A DNA stretch of 64,000 bases from Candidatus Thiodictyon syntrophicum. GTDB taxonomy: Bacteria > Pseudomonadota > Gammaproteobacteria > Chromatiales > Chromatiaceae. The notes under the pieces are model-generated. The model was not told the DNA's origin and did not search any database. It was given only the letters and a program-made list of their open reading frames with translations. The first letter of the stretch is position 1. Each line of letters begins with the position of its first letter. The stretch covers positions 558,001-622,000 of the forward strand of contig NZ_CP020370.1 of assembly GCF_002813775.1 (NCBI RefSeq). The letters run 5' to 3'. The position numbers were made by a program, and so were the translations under genes. Positions 16,890 through 25,882 of this stretch are shown here, piece by piece.

Positions 16890-17828
16890 CTATAACCAAT
16901 GATGGAGAACCGGCAACGGCGGGGCTGACGCGAGCCGCTCCAAAACGGCCGCCGGATCGCGCACATAGAGGGTGTTACCGACATCGTGGCGCCAGTCTTG
17001 CAGCGGACTCAGGCGGCGATCGAACAGCCCAAAAGCAAACGGTCGAAACCCACGGGCACACATCAGCTCATGTACCTCCTGGTCCGTGCGCCGATAGCGT
17101 GCGCCGCTGCCGTTGAGTTCCAGCACGACGGCCAGCAGAGGCGCAGCGCCGAGTGTGCGTGTCGCCCCTTCCAGGGCCGGCAACTCATATCCTTCAACGT
17201 CGAGCTTTATCAGCGTTGCAGAGCGGTTACCCAAGATCTGATCCAGAGAGCGGAGCGGGATCTGCGCTAGGTGTTCATTGCCATGAGTATCATTGGTCAC
17301 GAGATGATTCATGGTGTCCAGATCGGTCGTCATCCGCGCGATCTCTTCGCCGGCCCCCACGGCGCAGGTGTGACACTCAACCTGATCGACGATCCGGTTC
17401 AAGCAGAGATTCATCTTGAGGGTCGCCATCGCCTGCGGGTTCGGCTCGATCGCAATAGCCACCGCCCGAGCGAACGTCGTCACTAACACTGTATAGGCGC
17501 CGACGTTCGCCCCCACGTCAACGAATACGTCGCCCGGTCTTAGGCACAAGGCCGCGAAGGCCATGTCCTGTGGTTCATGCAATCCCGCATAAATGTTCCC
17601 GGTGGCCCCGGTCATGCCCCGGCGCACGAGTAATTTCGATGATCCGACAAAGGGCACTACTGCCGCACCGGGGAGCAGCCGGATGGCTAGTTGCCAGCGC
17701 AGATATCTGGAGAATGCGCGGACAATGTGTCCGCGATTCAAGGGATGGCTGGCAAGGAATGCGAGGGTGCGCCAAAGCGGGATAACACCTACCGCGGGAC
17801 GTCGGAGCGTTGCAGGCGGGGTGTTCAT
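16890..17828 (-). CDS. FkbM family methyltransferase
   Basis: 312 residues from the ATG at 17828. The FkbM pattern is clear: LRPGDVFVDVGANVGAYTVLVTTFARAVAIAIEPNPQAMATLKMNL, followed by VGAGEEIARMT and the motif TLIKLDVEGYELPALEGATRTL. FkbM enzymes O-methylate hydroxyl groups of sugars or polyketides using SAM. As the first gene of the minus-strand glycan cluster it may follow the operon promoter in 17829-18528. A longer frame reaching 18104 has no family homology in its extra part and is rejected. Confidence 0.85.
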   Translation of the reverse strand: MNTPPATLRRPAVGVIPLWRTLAFLASHPLNRGHIVRAFSRYLRWQLAIRLLPGAAVVPFVGSSKLLVRRGMTGATGNIYAGLHEPQDMAFAALCLRPGDVFVDVGANVGAYTVLVTTFARAVAIAIEPNPQAMATLKMNLCLNRIVDQVECHTCAVGAGEEIARMTTDLDTMNHLVTNDTHGNEHLAQIPLRSLDQILGNRSATLIKLDVEGYELPALEGATRTLGAAPLLAVVLELNGSGARYRRTDQEVHELMCARGFRPFAFGLFDRRLSPLQDWRHDVGNTLYVRDPAAVLERLASAPPLPVLHHWL

Positions 17829-18528
17829 GGAAGGGATTTCGTTCGGCGCAGCAGCGGCAAGGGAACCACCTGCGTGGGACTCGCTATCACGAACCAGTGC
17901 GGAGTGCAGGTCGGGGGCCGGACCAAGCCCGGCACGGCCGTGAGCGACCGACCCGAAGACCACGGCCTGGCGCTTCCCATGCGCTCGGTAGGGGCGGCAG
18001 CGTCGCACGAACACGCATCGGCAGCACGCCGGATGCGCGGCGAGCCGCGTTGTCCGGGGTGGCCCGTTGCTCCCCCAGCTTGCTGAAGTCGACGGGTGTT
18101 GCATGGATGTTCAAGGGGCGGTTCATCACTCATGCGATCGCCATCGCGGCGGGCGAGTCGGCGCGGCGCGCCTTTAGGCTGACTGCCCGAGAGTGTGCCA
18201 TAAAGGACGACCCGTCTGCGACCCCCCGAGGTCGGTCGACTGGGCCGGGGGCAACCCTTGCGGGGCGTTTGGCGTCGCAACGCAGCCGTGGTCCGGATTA
18301 GTCTCAGGTCACGCGCTGGACCAAGGCGTTGTCAACCGTCGCCGTATCGGCAATCCCAGCCATTTCTCTAACATTATGATAATGCTTTGTATTATCCTGG
18401 GCGCTTCGGTTGCATAATCCCCTGCCCGGGGCTATCGTCTGTACGGCGGAGGCCGTGACGCCGGCCGCCGCAAGACGACGTGCAACCACACTGCGACCGA
18501 AGGCCATACGACCGCGACCGGGGACCCC
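17829..18528. other. Intergenic region between divergent operons, with AT-rich promoter-like tract
   Basis: No frame here has recognisable protein character, although several open frames cross it because of high GC. The last 160 bases contain the only AT-rich tract, about 18365-18418, with TATGATAAT near 18375-18383 and CATAAT at 18413-18418. One or more sigma-70-like -10 elements could drive the PilT/PilU-type genes. No confident -35 pairs were found. The other end would hold the glycan operon promoter, but nothing specific was recognised. Confidence 0.35.
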
Positions 18529-19860
18529 ATGGACCGCCAAGAAGCCACCAAATTCATGCTCGACTGCCTGCGGACCATGCTGGCCCGCAACGGCTCCGAC
18601 CTCTTCATCACCGCGGACTTCCCGCCCGCCTGCAAGATCGACGGGCGCATGACACCGCTCAGCGATCGCACCCTGAGCAGTGTGCAGACCAGTGTCCTGG
18701 TGCGTGCCATCATGAACGACCGCCAGGTGCGCGATTACGAGGCCCACAAGGAGTGTAATTTCGCCATCAGCCCCCAGGGTATCGGGCGCTTCCGCGTCAA
18801 CGCCTTCATCCAGCAGGGGCTTTCTGGTGCGGTGCTGCGCACCATCACGAGCAGCATCCCGGAGCTGGACGATCTGAATCTCCCGCCGGTGCTCAAGGAC
18901 CTGATCATGACCAAACGGGGCCTGATCCTGGTGGTCGGTGGCACCGGTTCGGGTAAGTCGACCTCGCTCGCGGCCATGATCGGGCACCGCAACAAGAACA
19001 GCTACGGCCACATCATCACCATCGAGGACCCGGTGGAGTATGTCCATCCGCACCGCAACTGCCTGATCACGCAGCGCGAGGTGGGGGTCGACACCGAGAG
19101 CTGGGACGCCGCCCTGATGAACACCCTGCGCCAGGCCCCAGACGTGATCCTGATCGGGGAGATCCGCGCCCGCGAAACCATGGAGCACGCCATCAACTTT
19201 GCCGAGACCGGCCACCTGTGTCTGTCCACCCTGCACGCCAACAGCGCCAACCAGGCCCTGGACCGCATCATCAATCTGTTCCCCGAGGAGCGCCGGGTGC
19301 AACTGCTGATGGACCTGTCCCTGAACCTCAAGGCGGTCATCTCCCAGCGGCTCCTGCCCTGCAGCAGCGGCGGGCGCATCGCCGCGATCGAGATCATGAT
19401 CAACTCGCCCCTGATCCAGGACCTGATTTTCAAGGGTGATGTGCACGGCATCAAGGCCATCATGAAGAAGTCCCGGGAACTGGGGATGCAGACCTTCGAC
19501 ATGGCCCTGTTCGCGCTCTATGAGGCCGGCAAGATCAGCTATGAGGACGCGCTGCGCAGCGCCGATTCAATGAACGAACTGCGCCTCGCCATTAAACTTG
19601 AGGGTCACGAGGCCCAGGGTCGGGATATGTTCGCCGACGTGGAAGGCTATTCGATCGTGAAGGACGGCGAGGATCTGATCCCCGACGTTCCCCTCTTTGG
19701 CGCCCCGCCCCCCAGGCCGGCGCCGCCGTCGGGCGCAACGAGCGAGACGAGCGGCGGCGTGCCCTTCGGCCAGCCCGAGACCAGCACCGGCCTGGCCGTG
19801 GAGACGACCGGTCCGGCGTTGGTCTACCAGGCGGGGGTCCGCAAAGAGCGGAGCAACTGA
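18529..19860 (+). CDS. PilT/PilU-type pilus retraction ATPase, extended C-terminus
   Basis: 443 residues. An N-terminal PAS-like domain (LARNGSDLFITADFPPACKIDG) is followed by a RecA-like secretion ATPase core: Walker A GGTGSGKST, Asp box IITIEDPVEYVH, Walker B DVILIGEIRARETME and His box GHLCLSTLHANS. The segment KSRELGMQTFDMALFALYEAGKISYEDAL is closer to PilU than PilT. PilU is an accessory hexameric motor that retracts type IV pili from the cytoplasmic face. A Pro/Ser-rich tail of about 65 residues beyond the usual PilU length is unusual. A paralogue follows 64 bases downstream. Confidence 0.88.
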   Translation: MDRQEATKFMLDCLRTMLARNGSDLFITADFPPACKIDGRMTPLSDRTLSSVQTSVLVRAIMNDRQVRDYEAHKECNFAISPQGIGRFRVNAFIQQGLSGAVLRTITSSIPELDDLNLPPVLKDLIMTKRGLILVVGGTGSGKSTSLAAMIGHRNKNSYGHIITIEDPVEYVHPHRNCLITQREVGVDTESWDAALMNTLRQAPDVILIGEIRARETMEHAINFAETGHLCLSTLHANSANQALDRIINLFPEERRVQLLMDLSLNLKAVISQRLLPCSSGGRIAAIEIMINSPLIQDLIFKGDVHGIKAIMKKSRELGMQTFDMALFALYEAGKISYEDALRSADSMNELRLAIKLEGHEAQGRDMFADVEGYSIVKDGEDLIPDVPLFGAPPPRPAPPSGATSETSGGVPFGQPETSTGLAVETTGPALVYQAGVRKERSN

Positions 19861-19924
19861 AGTCCGCACACCGAACCAAGGACCACCCGGCTGGCCGCCG
19901 CGGTCCTGAACCGGAGACGCCCGA

Positions 19925-20980
19925 TTGGATATCGCCCCCTATCTCGAAATGATGGTCCGGCACGAGGCCTCGGACCTGTTCTTCACCCCGGGCTCGCCGG
20001 TCAGGATCAAGATCGAGGGGATCATCCGTCCGATCGGTGAGAGTCCAGCCTCACCGGAGTTTTGTCGCGAGGCGGTGCTGTCGATCCTGGACGCGGACAA
20101 GGCAAGCGCCTTCGCAACCGAGTGGGAGGTGGATTTCGCCATTGCCCTGGGGGACCGGGCGCGCTTCCGGGTCAATGCCTTCCACCAGCGCGGGGAGGCG
20201 GCCATGGTGCTGCGCTATATCCGCGCAAGCATCCCCACCGCCGCGGAGTTGGGCCTGCCGCCGATCCTGCCCAAGCTTATGACGCACAAGCGCGGGATCA
20301 TCCTGATGGTCGGGTCGACCGGGTCCGGCAAGTCCACCACCCTGGCGGCGATGATCGATGCCCGCAACGCCGCCGCCCCCGGCCATATCCTCACCATCGA
20401 GGACCCGGTGGAGTTCGTCCACCCCCACAAGCAGTGCATCGTCAACCAGCGCGAGGTCGGGGTCGATACCAAGAGCTACGCCGCCGCCCTGAAGAGCTCG
20501 CTGCGCGAGGCCCCGGACGTGATCCTGATCGGAGAGATCCGCACCCGCGAGACCATGGAGGCGGCCATCGAGTTGGCCGGCACCGGGCACCTGGCCATCT
20601 CCACCCTGCATGCCAACAATGCCCACCAGGCGCTGGAGCGGGTCATCAATATGTTTCCCCAGGAGTTGCACAAGACCCTGTTCCTGGATCTCTCCATCAA
20701 CATGCGCGCCATCGTCTCCCAGCGCCTGGTGCGCACCGTGAGCGGCAAGCGCTCCGCGGCCATCGAGGTGCTGGTCAACACCCCGCACATCGCCGATCTG
20801 ATCCGCGACGGGCGGGTGGACGAGGTCAGTGAGGCGATGCAGGGCAGTAGCGAGGACGGCATGAAGACCTTCGACGACGCCCTGCTCGAGCTCTTTCACG
20901 CCGGGACCATCAGCTTCAGCGAGGCCCTGGCCAATGCCGACTCCGGCCCCAATCTCGAGGCCAAGATCAACTTCGCCTAG
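19925..20980 (+). CDS. PilT/PilU-type pilus retraction ATPase, second paralogue
   Basis: 351 residues from a TTG at 19925 with a GGAGA ribosome site about nine bases upstream. Core motifs are Walker A GSTGSGKST, ILTIEDPVEFVHPHKQC, Walker B DVILIGEIRTRETME and TGHLAISTLHANNAHQALERV. The tail EDGMKTFDDALLELFHAGTISFSEAL again resembles PilU. It is colinear with the gene before it through most of its length, so the pair looks like a tandem duplication. The stop codon shares the palindrome CTAG (20977-20980) with the convergent gspD stop. Confidence 0.88.
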   Translation: MDIAPYLEMMVRHEASDLFFTPGSPVRIKIEGIIRPIGESPASPEFCREAVLSILDADKASAFATEWEVDFAIALGDRARFRVNAFHQRGEAAMVLRYIRASIPTAAELGLPPILPKLMTHKRGIILMVGSTGSGKSTTLAAMIDARNAAAPGHILTIEDPVEFVHPHKQCIVNQREVGVDTKSYAAALKSSLREAPDVILIGEIRTRETMEAAIELAGTGHLAISTLHANNAHQALERVINMFPQELHKTLFLDLSINMRAIVSQRLVRTVSGKRSAAIEVLVNTPHIADLIRDGRVDEVSEAMQGSSEDGMKTFDDALLELFHAGTISFSEALANADSGPNLEAKINFA

Positions 20981-23331
20981 AACTTGAATTGCAGGCCGCG
21001 CATCCGATCGCGGAAATCGTTGTTGACCGACTCGATGTCCTGGTCACTGGCGATGACCTTGGGGATCAGGATGACGATGAGTTCGGTCCGCTTCGAGCCC
21101 TTACCGCGCGTCCCGAACAGGGGGCCGGCGACGGGCACGTCGTAGAGGCCCGGTATGCCGGACTTCGCGTCGGAACGGGAGTCTTCTATCAGGCCACCCA
21201 GGACCACCGCCTGGTTGGAGCGGACCGCAACCGTACTGGTGATCTGGCGCAATCCAAAGGTGGGGTTGTTGGGCGTATCGGAAGCGACCTTGTTGCTGAC
21301 CTCCTGGAAGATACCCATCTGCACCAGCCCGCCGGGGGTCACGCGCGGTTTGACCTTGAGTTTGACGCCGACCTTCTTGTACTCATAACTGTTAAGGATA
21401 TTGGAGCCCGCCTGGAGCGCCTGCTGCTGCTGGGTCTGCACCGGGACTTCTTGACCAACCTCGATATTGGCTTCTTGATTATCGATCACCATGACGGACG
21501 GCGAAGACAGGACGTTGACCAGCCCCTGGCTGGCGAGCGCATGGAGATTGGCAATCAGCCGCCCCGGATTGGCGACGATGGCCCAGTTGAAGCCCGGGAA
21601 GGTGCGGGCGAGCGCATTCGCCGCCGCGGCGGTCGTCGTCGCCGGGGTGGTCGCGGTCGTGGTGTCGGTCGTGAGGGGGGTCACCGCGTTGCGGTTAGTC
21701 GTGACGCCGTCCAGGGAAAAATCACTCTTGTAACCATCGCTGGCGTGCGCCAGCAGGTTCCAGGAGATCCCATACTTGAGATCTCCAGTCAGGGTGATCT
21801 CGATGATGGTCGCCTCCACCAGCACCTGCAGCGGGACTATGTCGAGTTGCTTGAGCGCATCCAGGATCTTTTTGTAGTCCTTGGGGTTTGACCGCACCAG
21901 GATCGAGTTGTTCGTCGCATCGGCGACGACGCTCACCTCCGAGCTGAGTTGAAAGGTGTGCGCCTGGGCGGTTTGGCCACCGGTCCCACCAGCCCCGCCC
22001 GGTACCCCCTGCCCGCCGGACAAACCGCCGCCCGTGCCGCCGCTCTTGCCAAACCCGCTGCCGGTTCCGCTGCTGCCGCCGGTGCTCCCACCCAGGCCGC
22101 TGCCCATTTGCCCGATCACCGCGCGCGACCCGATACTCGAGGTGCCGAGCCCCGGGGCGACGCCGCCCGTGGATTGCTTCTTCTCCTTGCCGTCGCCGGC
22201 GAAGAGCTTGGAGAGCACGTCCGCCAGGTTCTCGGCGTTGCCGTGCTTGACCCGGTAGACGAAGAGCTTCTCTGCGGCGCTGCCGCTCGCCTCGGCCATA
22301 TCCAGGCGCTCGATCCAGTTGCGCGCCTGTTGGATGTAGCGCTCCTGCGGCGAGATCACCATCAGGCTGTTGGAACTCTCCACCGGGATGAAGCGGAACA
22401 GGCCCTTCATGGGGTTTCCCGATTCGTCGGCCAGCAGCCCCTCCAGTTGCGTCACCACCTCGTTGGCCTTGGCGTATTCGAGCACGAAGAACCCGACCGA
22501 GAGACCCTTCATCCAGTCCACATCGAACACCTTGATCGTGTCGATGAGATTGCCCATCTCCGGGCTGGTGCCGGCGACCAGGAGCAGGTTGCGCAGTGTA
22601 TCCACGCGCACGACGCTGCCCTCCGGGGCCAGCGGCTGGAGGATGCGGCTCATCTCGTCCGCGCTGATGTACTGAAGCGGGATGACCTGGATGCTGTAGC
22701 CCGGGGGCAGGGGGCGGGTCGACTCACCGAGTTGCGGGACCAGATTGCCCTGGACCGCGTTGGCGATGGGGACCACCTCATAGGTCCCGGACTTGTAGAC
22801 GATCGCTGCGTTGTTCATGCGCAGCAGCGTCTCCAGGGTCGGGATCAGGTGCTCGCGCCGCAACGGCCGGCCGGTCTGAAGCGAGGCGACGCCCTGCACC
22901 GCCGGGCTGAGCACATAGTTCACCTGGAGCAGGTCGCCCAGGATGACCTTCACGACCTCGCGGATGTCCGTGCCGTCGAAGTTCAGCGTCACATCACCCG
23001 GGGTGGTGTCCACGCTGGGGCCGGAGACCCGCCGCACGAAGCTGCCGGTCCCCCGCTGCACCGAGTCCACCGCCTTCTTGGTGTTCTTGTCATCGGACAG
23101 GTTGATGCCGGAGTCCTCGACCAGCCCGGCGGTCGGGGCCCCGGACGCGGTGGTCCCGGTCCGCCCGGCGGTCAGGTGGCCGCTGGCGGAGCCGACCTTG
23201 ATCGTCGGGTCCCAATAGCCGCGCTCGCAGCCGACGAGTCCCAGAACCAACAGGGTTAGGGTCAATGCGGCCAGGGCGGGGCGCCCCGGCCGACGGCTAC
23301 TGCGGCCGTTGCGGTGCTGGTCTTCGTCCAT
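20977..23331 (-). CDS. gspD: Type II secretion outer-membrane secretin GspD
   Basis: 784 residues. A lipoprotein-type signal (ALTLTLLVLGLVGC) is followed by an N0 domain (VTLNFDGTDIREVVKVILGDLLQVNYVLS), N1-N3 domains (VIPLQYISADEMSRIL; FVLEYAKANEVVTQLEGLL), a long Gly/Ser-rich loop near residues 400-470, and the C-terminal secretin barrel (VGVKLKVKPRV...VVLGGLIEDSRSDAKSGIPGL). It forms the outer-membrane channel for folded exoproteins. The lipobox suggests pilotin-independent or lipid-assisted targeting. It overlaps the preceding gspN-like gene by 35 bases and ends the operon in Xps order. Confidence 0.94.
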   Translation of the reverse strand: MDEDQHRNGRSSRRPGRPALAALTLTLLVLGLVGCERGYWDPTIKVGSASGHLTAGRTGTTASGAPTAGLVEDSGINLSDDKNTKKAVDSVQRGTGSFVRRVSGPSVDTTPGDVTLNFDGTDIREVVKVILGDLLQVNYVLSPAVQGVASLQTGRPLRREHLIPTLETLLRMNNAAIVYKSGTYEVVPIANAVQGNLVPQLGESTRPLPPGYSIQVIPLQYISADEMSRILQPLAPEGSVVRVDTLRNLLLVAGTSPEMGNLIDTIKVFDVDWMKGLSVGFFVLEYAKANEVVTQLEGLLADESGNPMKGLFRFIPVESSNSLMVISPQERYIQQARNWIERLDMAEASGSAAEKLFVYRVKHGNAENLADVLSKLFAGDGKEKKQSTGGVAPGLGTSSIGSRAVIGQMGSGLGGSTGGSSGTGSGFGKSGGTGGGLSGGQGVPGGAGGTGGQTAQAHTFQLSSEVSVVADATNNSILVRSNPKDYKKILDALKQLDIVPLQVLVEATIIEITLTGDLKYGISWNLLAHASDGYKSDFSLDGVTTNRNAVTPLTTDTTTATTPATTTAAAANALARTFPGFNWAIVANPGRLIANLHALASQGLVNVLSSPSVMVIDNQEANIEVGQEVPVQTQQQQALQAGSNILNSYEYKKVGVKLKVKPRVTPGGLVQMGIFQEVSNKVASDTPNNPTFGLRQITSTVAVRSNQAVVLGGLIEDSRSDAKSGIPGLYDVPVAGPLFGTRGKGSKRTELIVILIPKVIASDQDIESVNNDFRDRMRGLQFKF

Positions 23332-24007
23332 TCGGTCTCGGTTGGGGCGGCTTCGGCGGCGCGACCCGCTGGTCTGCGCCCGCCGCCTGTTTGCGTTGGG
23401 GTTCGCGCGACGGCGGCTTTAGCTGGCCCGGTGCCGCGGGGTTGGGGCGCCCGGCAGGGTTGGGGCGTACCGGCGCCGGGGCTGGTGCGGCGGGAGGCGA
23501 GGCTGGCGTCTGGGAGAAATCACGCAATAATAACTCATTCGTCTCGCCCTGTCGCTCAAACACCACGCGGTCGGCCAGGATGGCCTTGACCGACCAGCCG
23601 GCTTGCTCGTCCCCGAGCCGCAGGCGTTTGATCTGGGGTGTGCTGGGGTCGGTGATCCAGGCCGAGGTCGCCCCGGGAGAGATCAGGACCGCGCTCAGAT
23701 CCAGGCCCTCCAAGGTGCCGTCCTGCACCGCCTCGGGCTCAGGTGTCGGCTCGGCGGCCGGCGGCGGCTCGGGTTTGCGCTGGGGTCGGAACAGTGGTCG
23801 CTCGGCGACGGACGCATAGGTCTCTTTGGCCTCCGGCGGCGCCGGCGTGGTCAGCGATGCGTCGGCCGCGGCGCCCGGGTCCGCCGCGGCACCCTGGTCC
23901 GACTGGGGGGGGCCGACCGGCGACAGCGGGCGCGGCCAGTCCCGCCACTGCAGCACCAGGACGCCCGCCAGCGCCAGGACCAGCAGGAGCGCCGCGGCCT
24001 TGATCAC
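23297..24007 (-). CDS. gspN: Type II secretion protein GspN/GspC-like (XpsN type)
   Basis: 236 residues with one N-terminal membrane anchor (AAALLLVLALAGVLVLQW). A Pro-rich periplasmic stretch contains SVAERPLFRPQRKP, then an HR-like domain (LEGLDLSAVLISPGATSAWI...IKRLRLGDEQAGWSVKAILADRVVFERQGE), and a second Pro-rich tail. In Xanthomonas-type systems, XpsN in this position links the inner-membrane platform to secretin GspD and replaces GspC. No separate GspC is present in the window, which agrees with that role. It overlaps gspM by 4 bases. Confidence 0.8.
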   Translation of the reverse strand: MIKAAALLLVLALAGVLVLQWRDWPRPLSPVGPPQSDQGAAADPGAAADASLTTPAPPEAKETYASVAERPLFRPQRKPEPPPAAEPTPEPEAVQDGTLEGLDLSAVLISPGATSAWITDPSTPQIKRLRLGDEQAGWSVKAILADRVVFERQGETNELLLRDFSQTPASPPAAPAPAPVRPNPAGRPNPAAPGQLKPPSREPQRKQAAGADQRVAPPKPPQPRPNGRRPAPQRPQ

Positions 24008-24621
24008 GCCTTGCCCCCGAGGGCGAACCCGAAGACGTCCAGGCGCACGGTCAACTCGCCGGCCTCATTGATCGCCGACGGGCGCCGGCCCGCACGGCCG
24101 CGTGCCACCTGCTCGGGCAGCTCTCCACGGGCGGACGAGCGCACCGAGACCTGCTCGACGAAGAGAAAGGGGCGCGCCTGATCGAGCTCATAGAGGACCT
24201 CGAGCAGGATATCGGTGGTACCTTGGATCTGGACCCGCAGGCGCACCCGCGCCGGCTGTTCGGCCTTCTCCTCGGGCAGCAACTGGGTGCTGATCAGGCG
24301 GCCGTGGGCGGCGGTGACGATGTCCTGCACCTTGCGTGTCAGTTCCGCGCCGGCCAGGTCCGGGGTGGGGGCATCGAAATAGAAGGCCTTGAAGTCCTGA
24401 TTGCTGTTGACCTTCTCCAGTTCGGCGCGCAACCCGGGCAGGGTGGCAATGAGGCGCTGATAGCGTCCGAGTTGCTCCGAGCCGGCGGCGATGGCGTCGC
24501 CGAGCCGCCGGACCTCCCCCAGCCAGGGGATGGCGATGGCGGCGATGAGCAGAGAGGGGAGAAGGATCGCCGCACCCCAGACGAGTACACAGTAACGCTT
24601 GGTGGGGTTGGCCTGGGTCAT
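24004..24621 (-). CDS. gspM: Type II secretion protein GspM
   Basis: 205 residues. One N-terminal membrane helix (YCVLVWGAAILLPSLLIAAIAIPWLG) and a predicted coiled segment (SEQLGRYQRLIATLPGLRAELEKVN) precede a small periplasmic ferredoxin-like domain (RLISTQLLPEEKAEQPARVRLRVQIQ). It would pair with GspL in the inner-membrane assembly platform. Sequence conservation is low in this family, so the call rests largely on size, topology and position between gspL and gspN, with 4-base overlaps on both sides. Confidence 0.82.
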   Translation of the reverse strand: MTQANPTKRYCVLVWGAAILLPSLLIAAIAIPWLGEVRRLGDAIAAGSEQLGRYQRLIATLPGLRAELEKVNSNQDFKAFYFDAPTPDLAGAELTRKVQDIVTAAHGRLISTQLLPEEKAEQPARVRLRVQIQGTTDILLEVLYELDQARPFLFVEQVSVRSSARGELPEQVARGRAGRRPSAINEAGELTVRLDVFGFALGGKA

Positions 24622-25718
24622 GGCGGGGCGGGCTCGGCACGCTTGTAATTGAAGGCGAGGTTGAAGCGTTCCTTGCCGGTCTGGGCCACCTGGGTCACCG
24701 GGGAGCGGAACGAGACCCCGGAGATCCCCGGGGCGCCCTCCAGGAGGCCGATCAGGGCCGTGGCCCGACCGGACTCACCGCGCACCTGGACCTCGCCGCT
24801 CTGGTATTCGAGGCTTTGCACCCAGGTGTCGTCGGGGATCCGTTCGGTCAATTCCCGCAACATGTCGAGCATGCGCGGCAGTTCCCATTTCTGGCGCAGG
24901 ACCTCGGTACTGCCGCGCCGCGCCCGTTCCAGTTCCTGGCGGACCTGATCCACCTGCACCGCCTGGGTGCGCGCCTTGCGCACCTCGGACTCCAGAGTCT
25001 CCAGGGTACGCGAGCGCTGCCACAGGGGCGTGACCAGTACCCCAGCACCCAAGAGCAGGATCAGGGCCAGGAGCAACTTGCCCGGATCGAGCAGCGGCTG
25101 ACGGTGGCGCGGGCGCTCGGCCGGGGGCAGGAGATTGGCCTTGGGCCAGGCCCCCTCCCAGGTGACCTGATCCACCGGTGACCCGGCCTCACGCAGGCGC
25201 TTGAGCCAGCCCTCCACCAGGTCGCGCCGGGCCAGGGCCAGGTCCAGCGTGAGGCGCGCCTCGCCCTTGCCGCCGCCGACCACGCGCGAGTCATAGACCA
25301 CCTGCTCCGGCCGGAAGGGCGAGAGCCGGTCCAACTCATAACGCAGGACGGTCGCCAGATTGTCGCGGACCTGGGCCGGCAGCGAGGTGCGGCGGGTCAA
25401 CACGGCAGTGGCCGGCAGCAGCAGGATGGTCCGGCGATGCTGATCCTTGGAACGGTCGGCCAGGACCCCGGGCAGCGGCTCTCGCCCGCCGAGGTCGAGG
25501 GTGCCCAGGACCTCCCGGGTCTCCCCCGCGATCCACTCCAGGTGGGCACCGGGACCGTCCGCACGGATCACCAGGCGCCGATCGCGCCGCGCCAGGTAGC
25601 GCCGCACGGGCGTCGGCAGACAGGCGACGAAGCGCTCGCCGGACGGGCGCGGGGCACTGGCCCAAGAGCGTCGCGCGAGCCCGCCCCAGGGTCGTTTCAG
25701 AGCATCGATCAGGGCCAT
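24618..25718 (-). CDS. gspL: Type II secretion protein GspL (PilN-domain type)
   Basis: 366 residues. A cytoplasmic N-terminal part contains RTSLPAQVRDNLATVLRYELDRLSPFRPEQVVYDSRV, the actin-like/PilM-like region that docks GspE. One membrane helix follows (LLLALILLLGAGVLVTPLW), then a coiled coil (RTLETLESEVRKARTQAVQVDQVRQELERARR) and a PilN-like periplasmic domain ending SFRSPVTQVAQTGKERFNLAF. The GspE ATPase it should recruit is not encoded nearby. It is separated from gspK by a 164-base gap holding a repeat fragment. Confidence 0.87.
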   Translation of the reverse strand: MALIDALKRPWGGLARRSWASAPRPSGERFVACLPTPVRRYLARRDRRLVIRADGPGAHLEWIAGETREVLGTLDLGGREPLPGVLADRSKDQHRRTILLLPATAVLTRRTSLPAQVRDNLATVLRYELDRLSPFRPEQVVYDSRVVGGGKGEARLTLDLALARRDLVEGWLKRLREAGSPVDQVTWEGAWPKANLLPPAERPRHRQPLLDPGKLLLALILLLGAGVLVTPLWQRSRTLETLESEVRKARTQAVQVDQVRQELERARRGSTEVLRQKWELPRMLDMLRELTERIPDDTWVQSLEYQSGEVQVRGESGRATALIGLLEGAPGISGVSFRSPVTQVAQTGKERFNLAFNYKRAEPAPP

Positions 25719-25729
25719 GGAACTAATAC

Positions 25730-25783
25730 CGATACGACAACGATGGTGTCTGTGCCTAACCTGTGCTTGACTGGTTACTGAGC
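25730..25783. repeat. Fragment of the (GTTGTC)n element inside the T2SS operon
   Basis: This stretch (ACGACAACGATGG then a segment ending CTTGACTGGTTACTGAG) resembles the distal end of the element at 63175-63337 (ACGACAACGATTG... CTTGACTCGTTACTCAG). It lacks the left arm. It lies in the only sizeable gap (25719-25882) of the gspG-D operon. Confidence 0.45.
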
Positions 25784-25882
25784 GGGCTGACCATCCCGCC
25801 TAAATCCGTCACGCTACCCGTCCCGGGGCACCGGGGCGAAAATACCTGGGCAGTGTAAGTCGGGCGCCCCGCCGGGCGCCAG

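Noticed and set aside
17810-18301. 163-residue frame in the 17829-18528 gap
   Set aside because: No motif, ribosome site or neighbour support; overlapping frames on both strands have similar composition.
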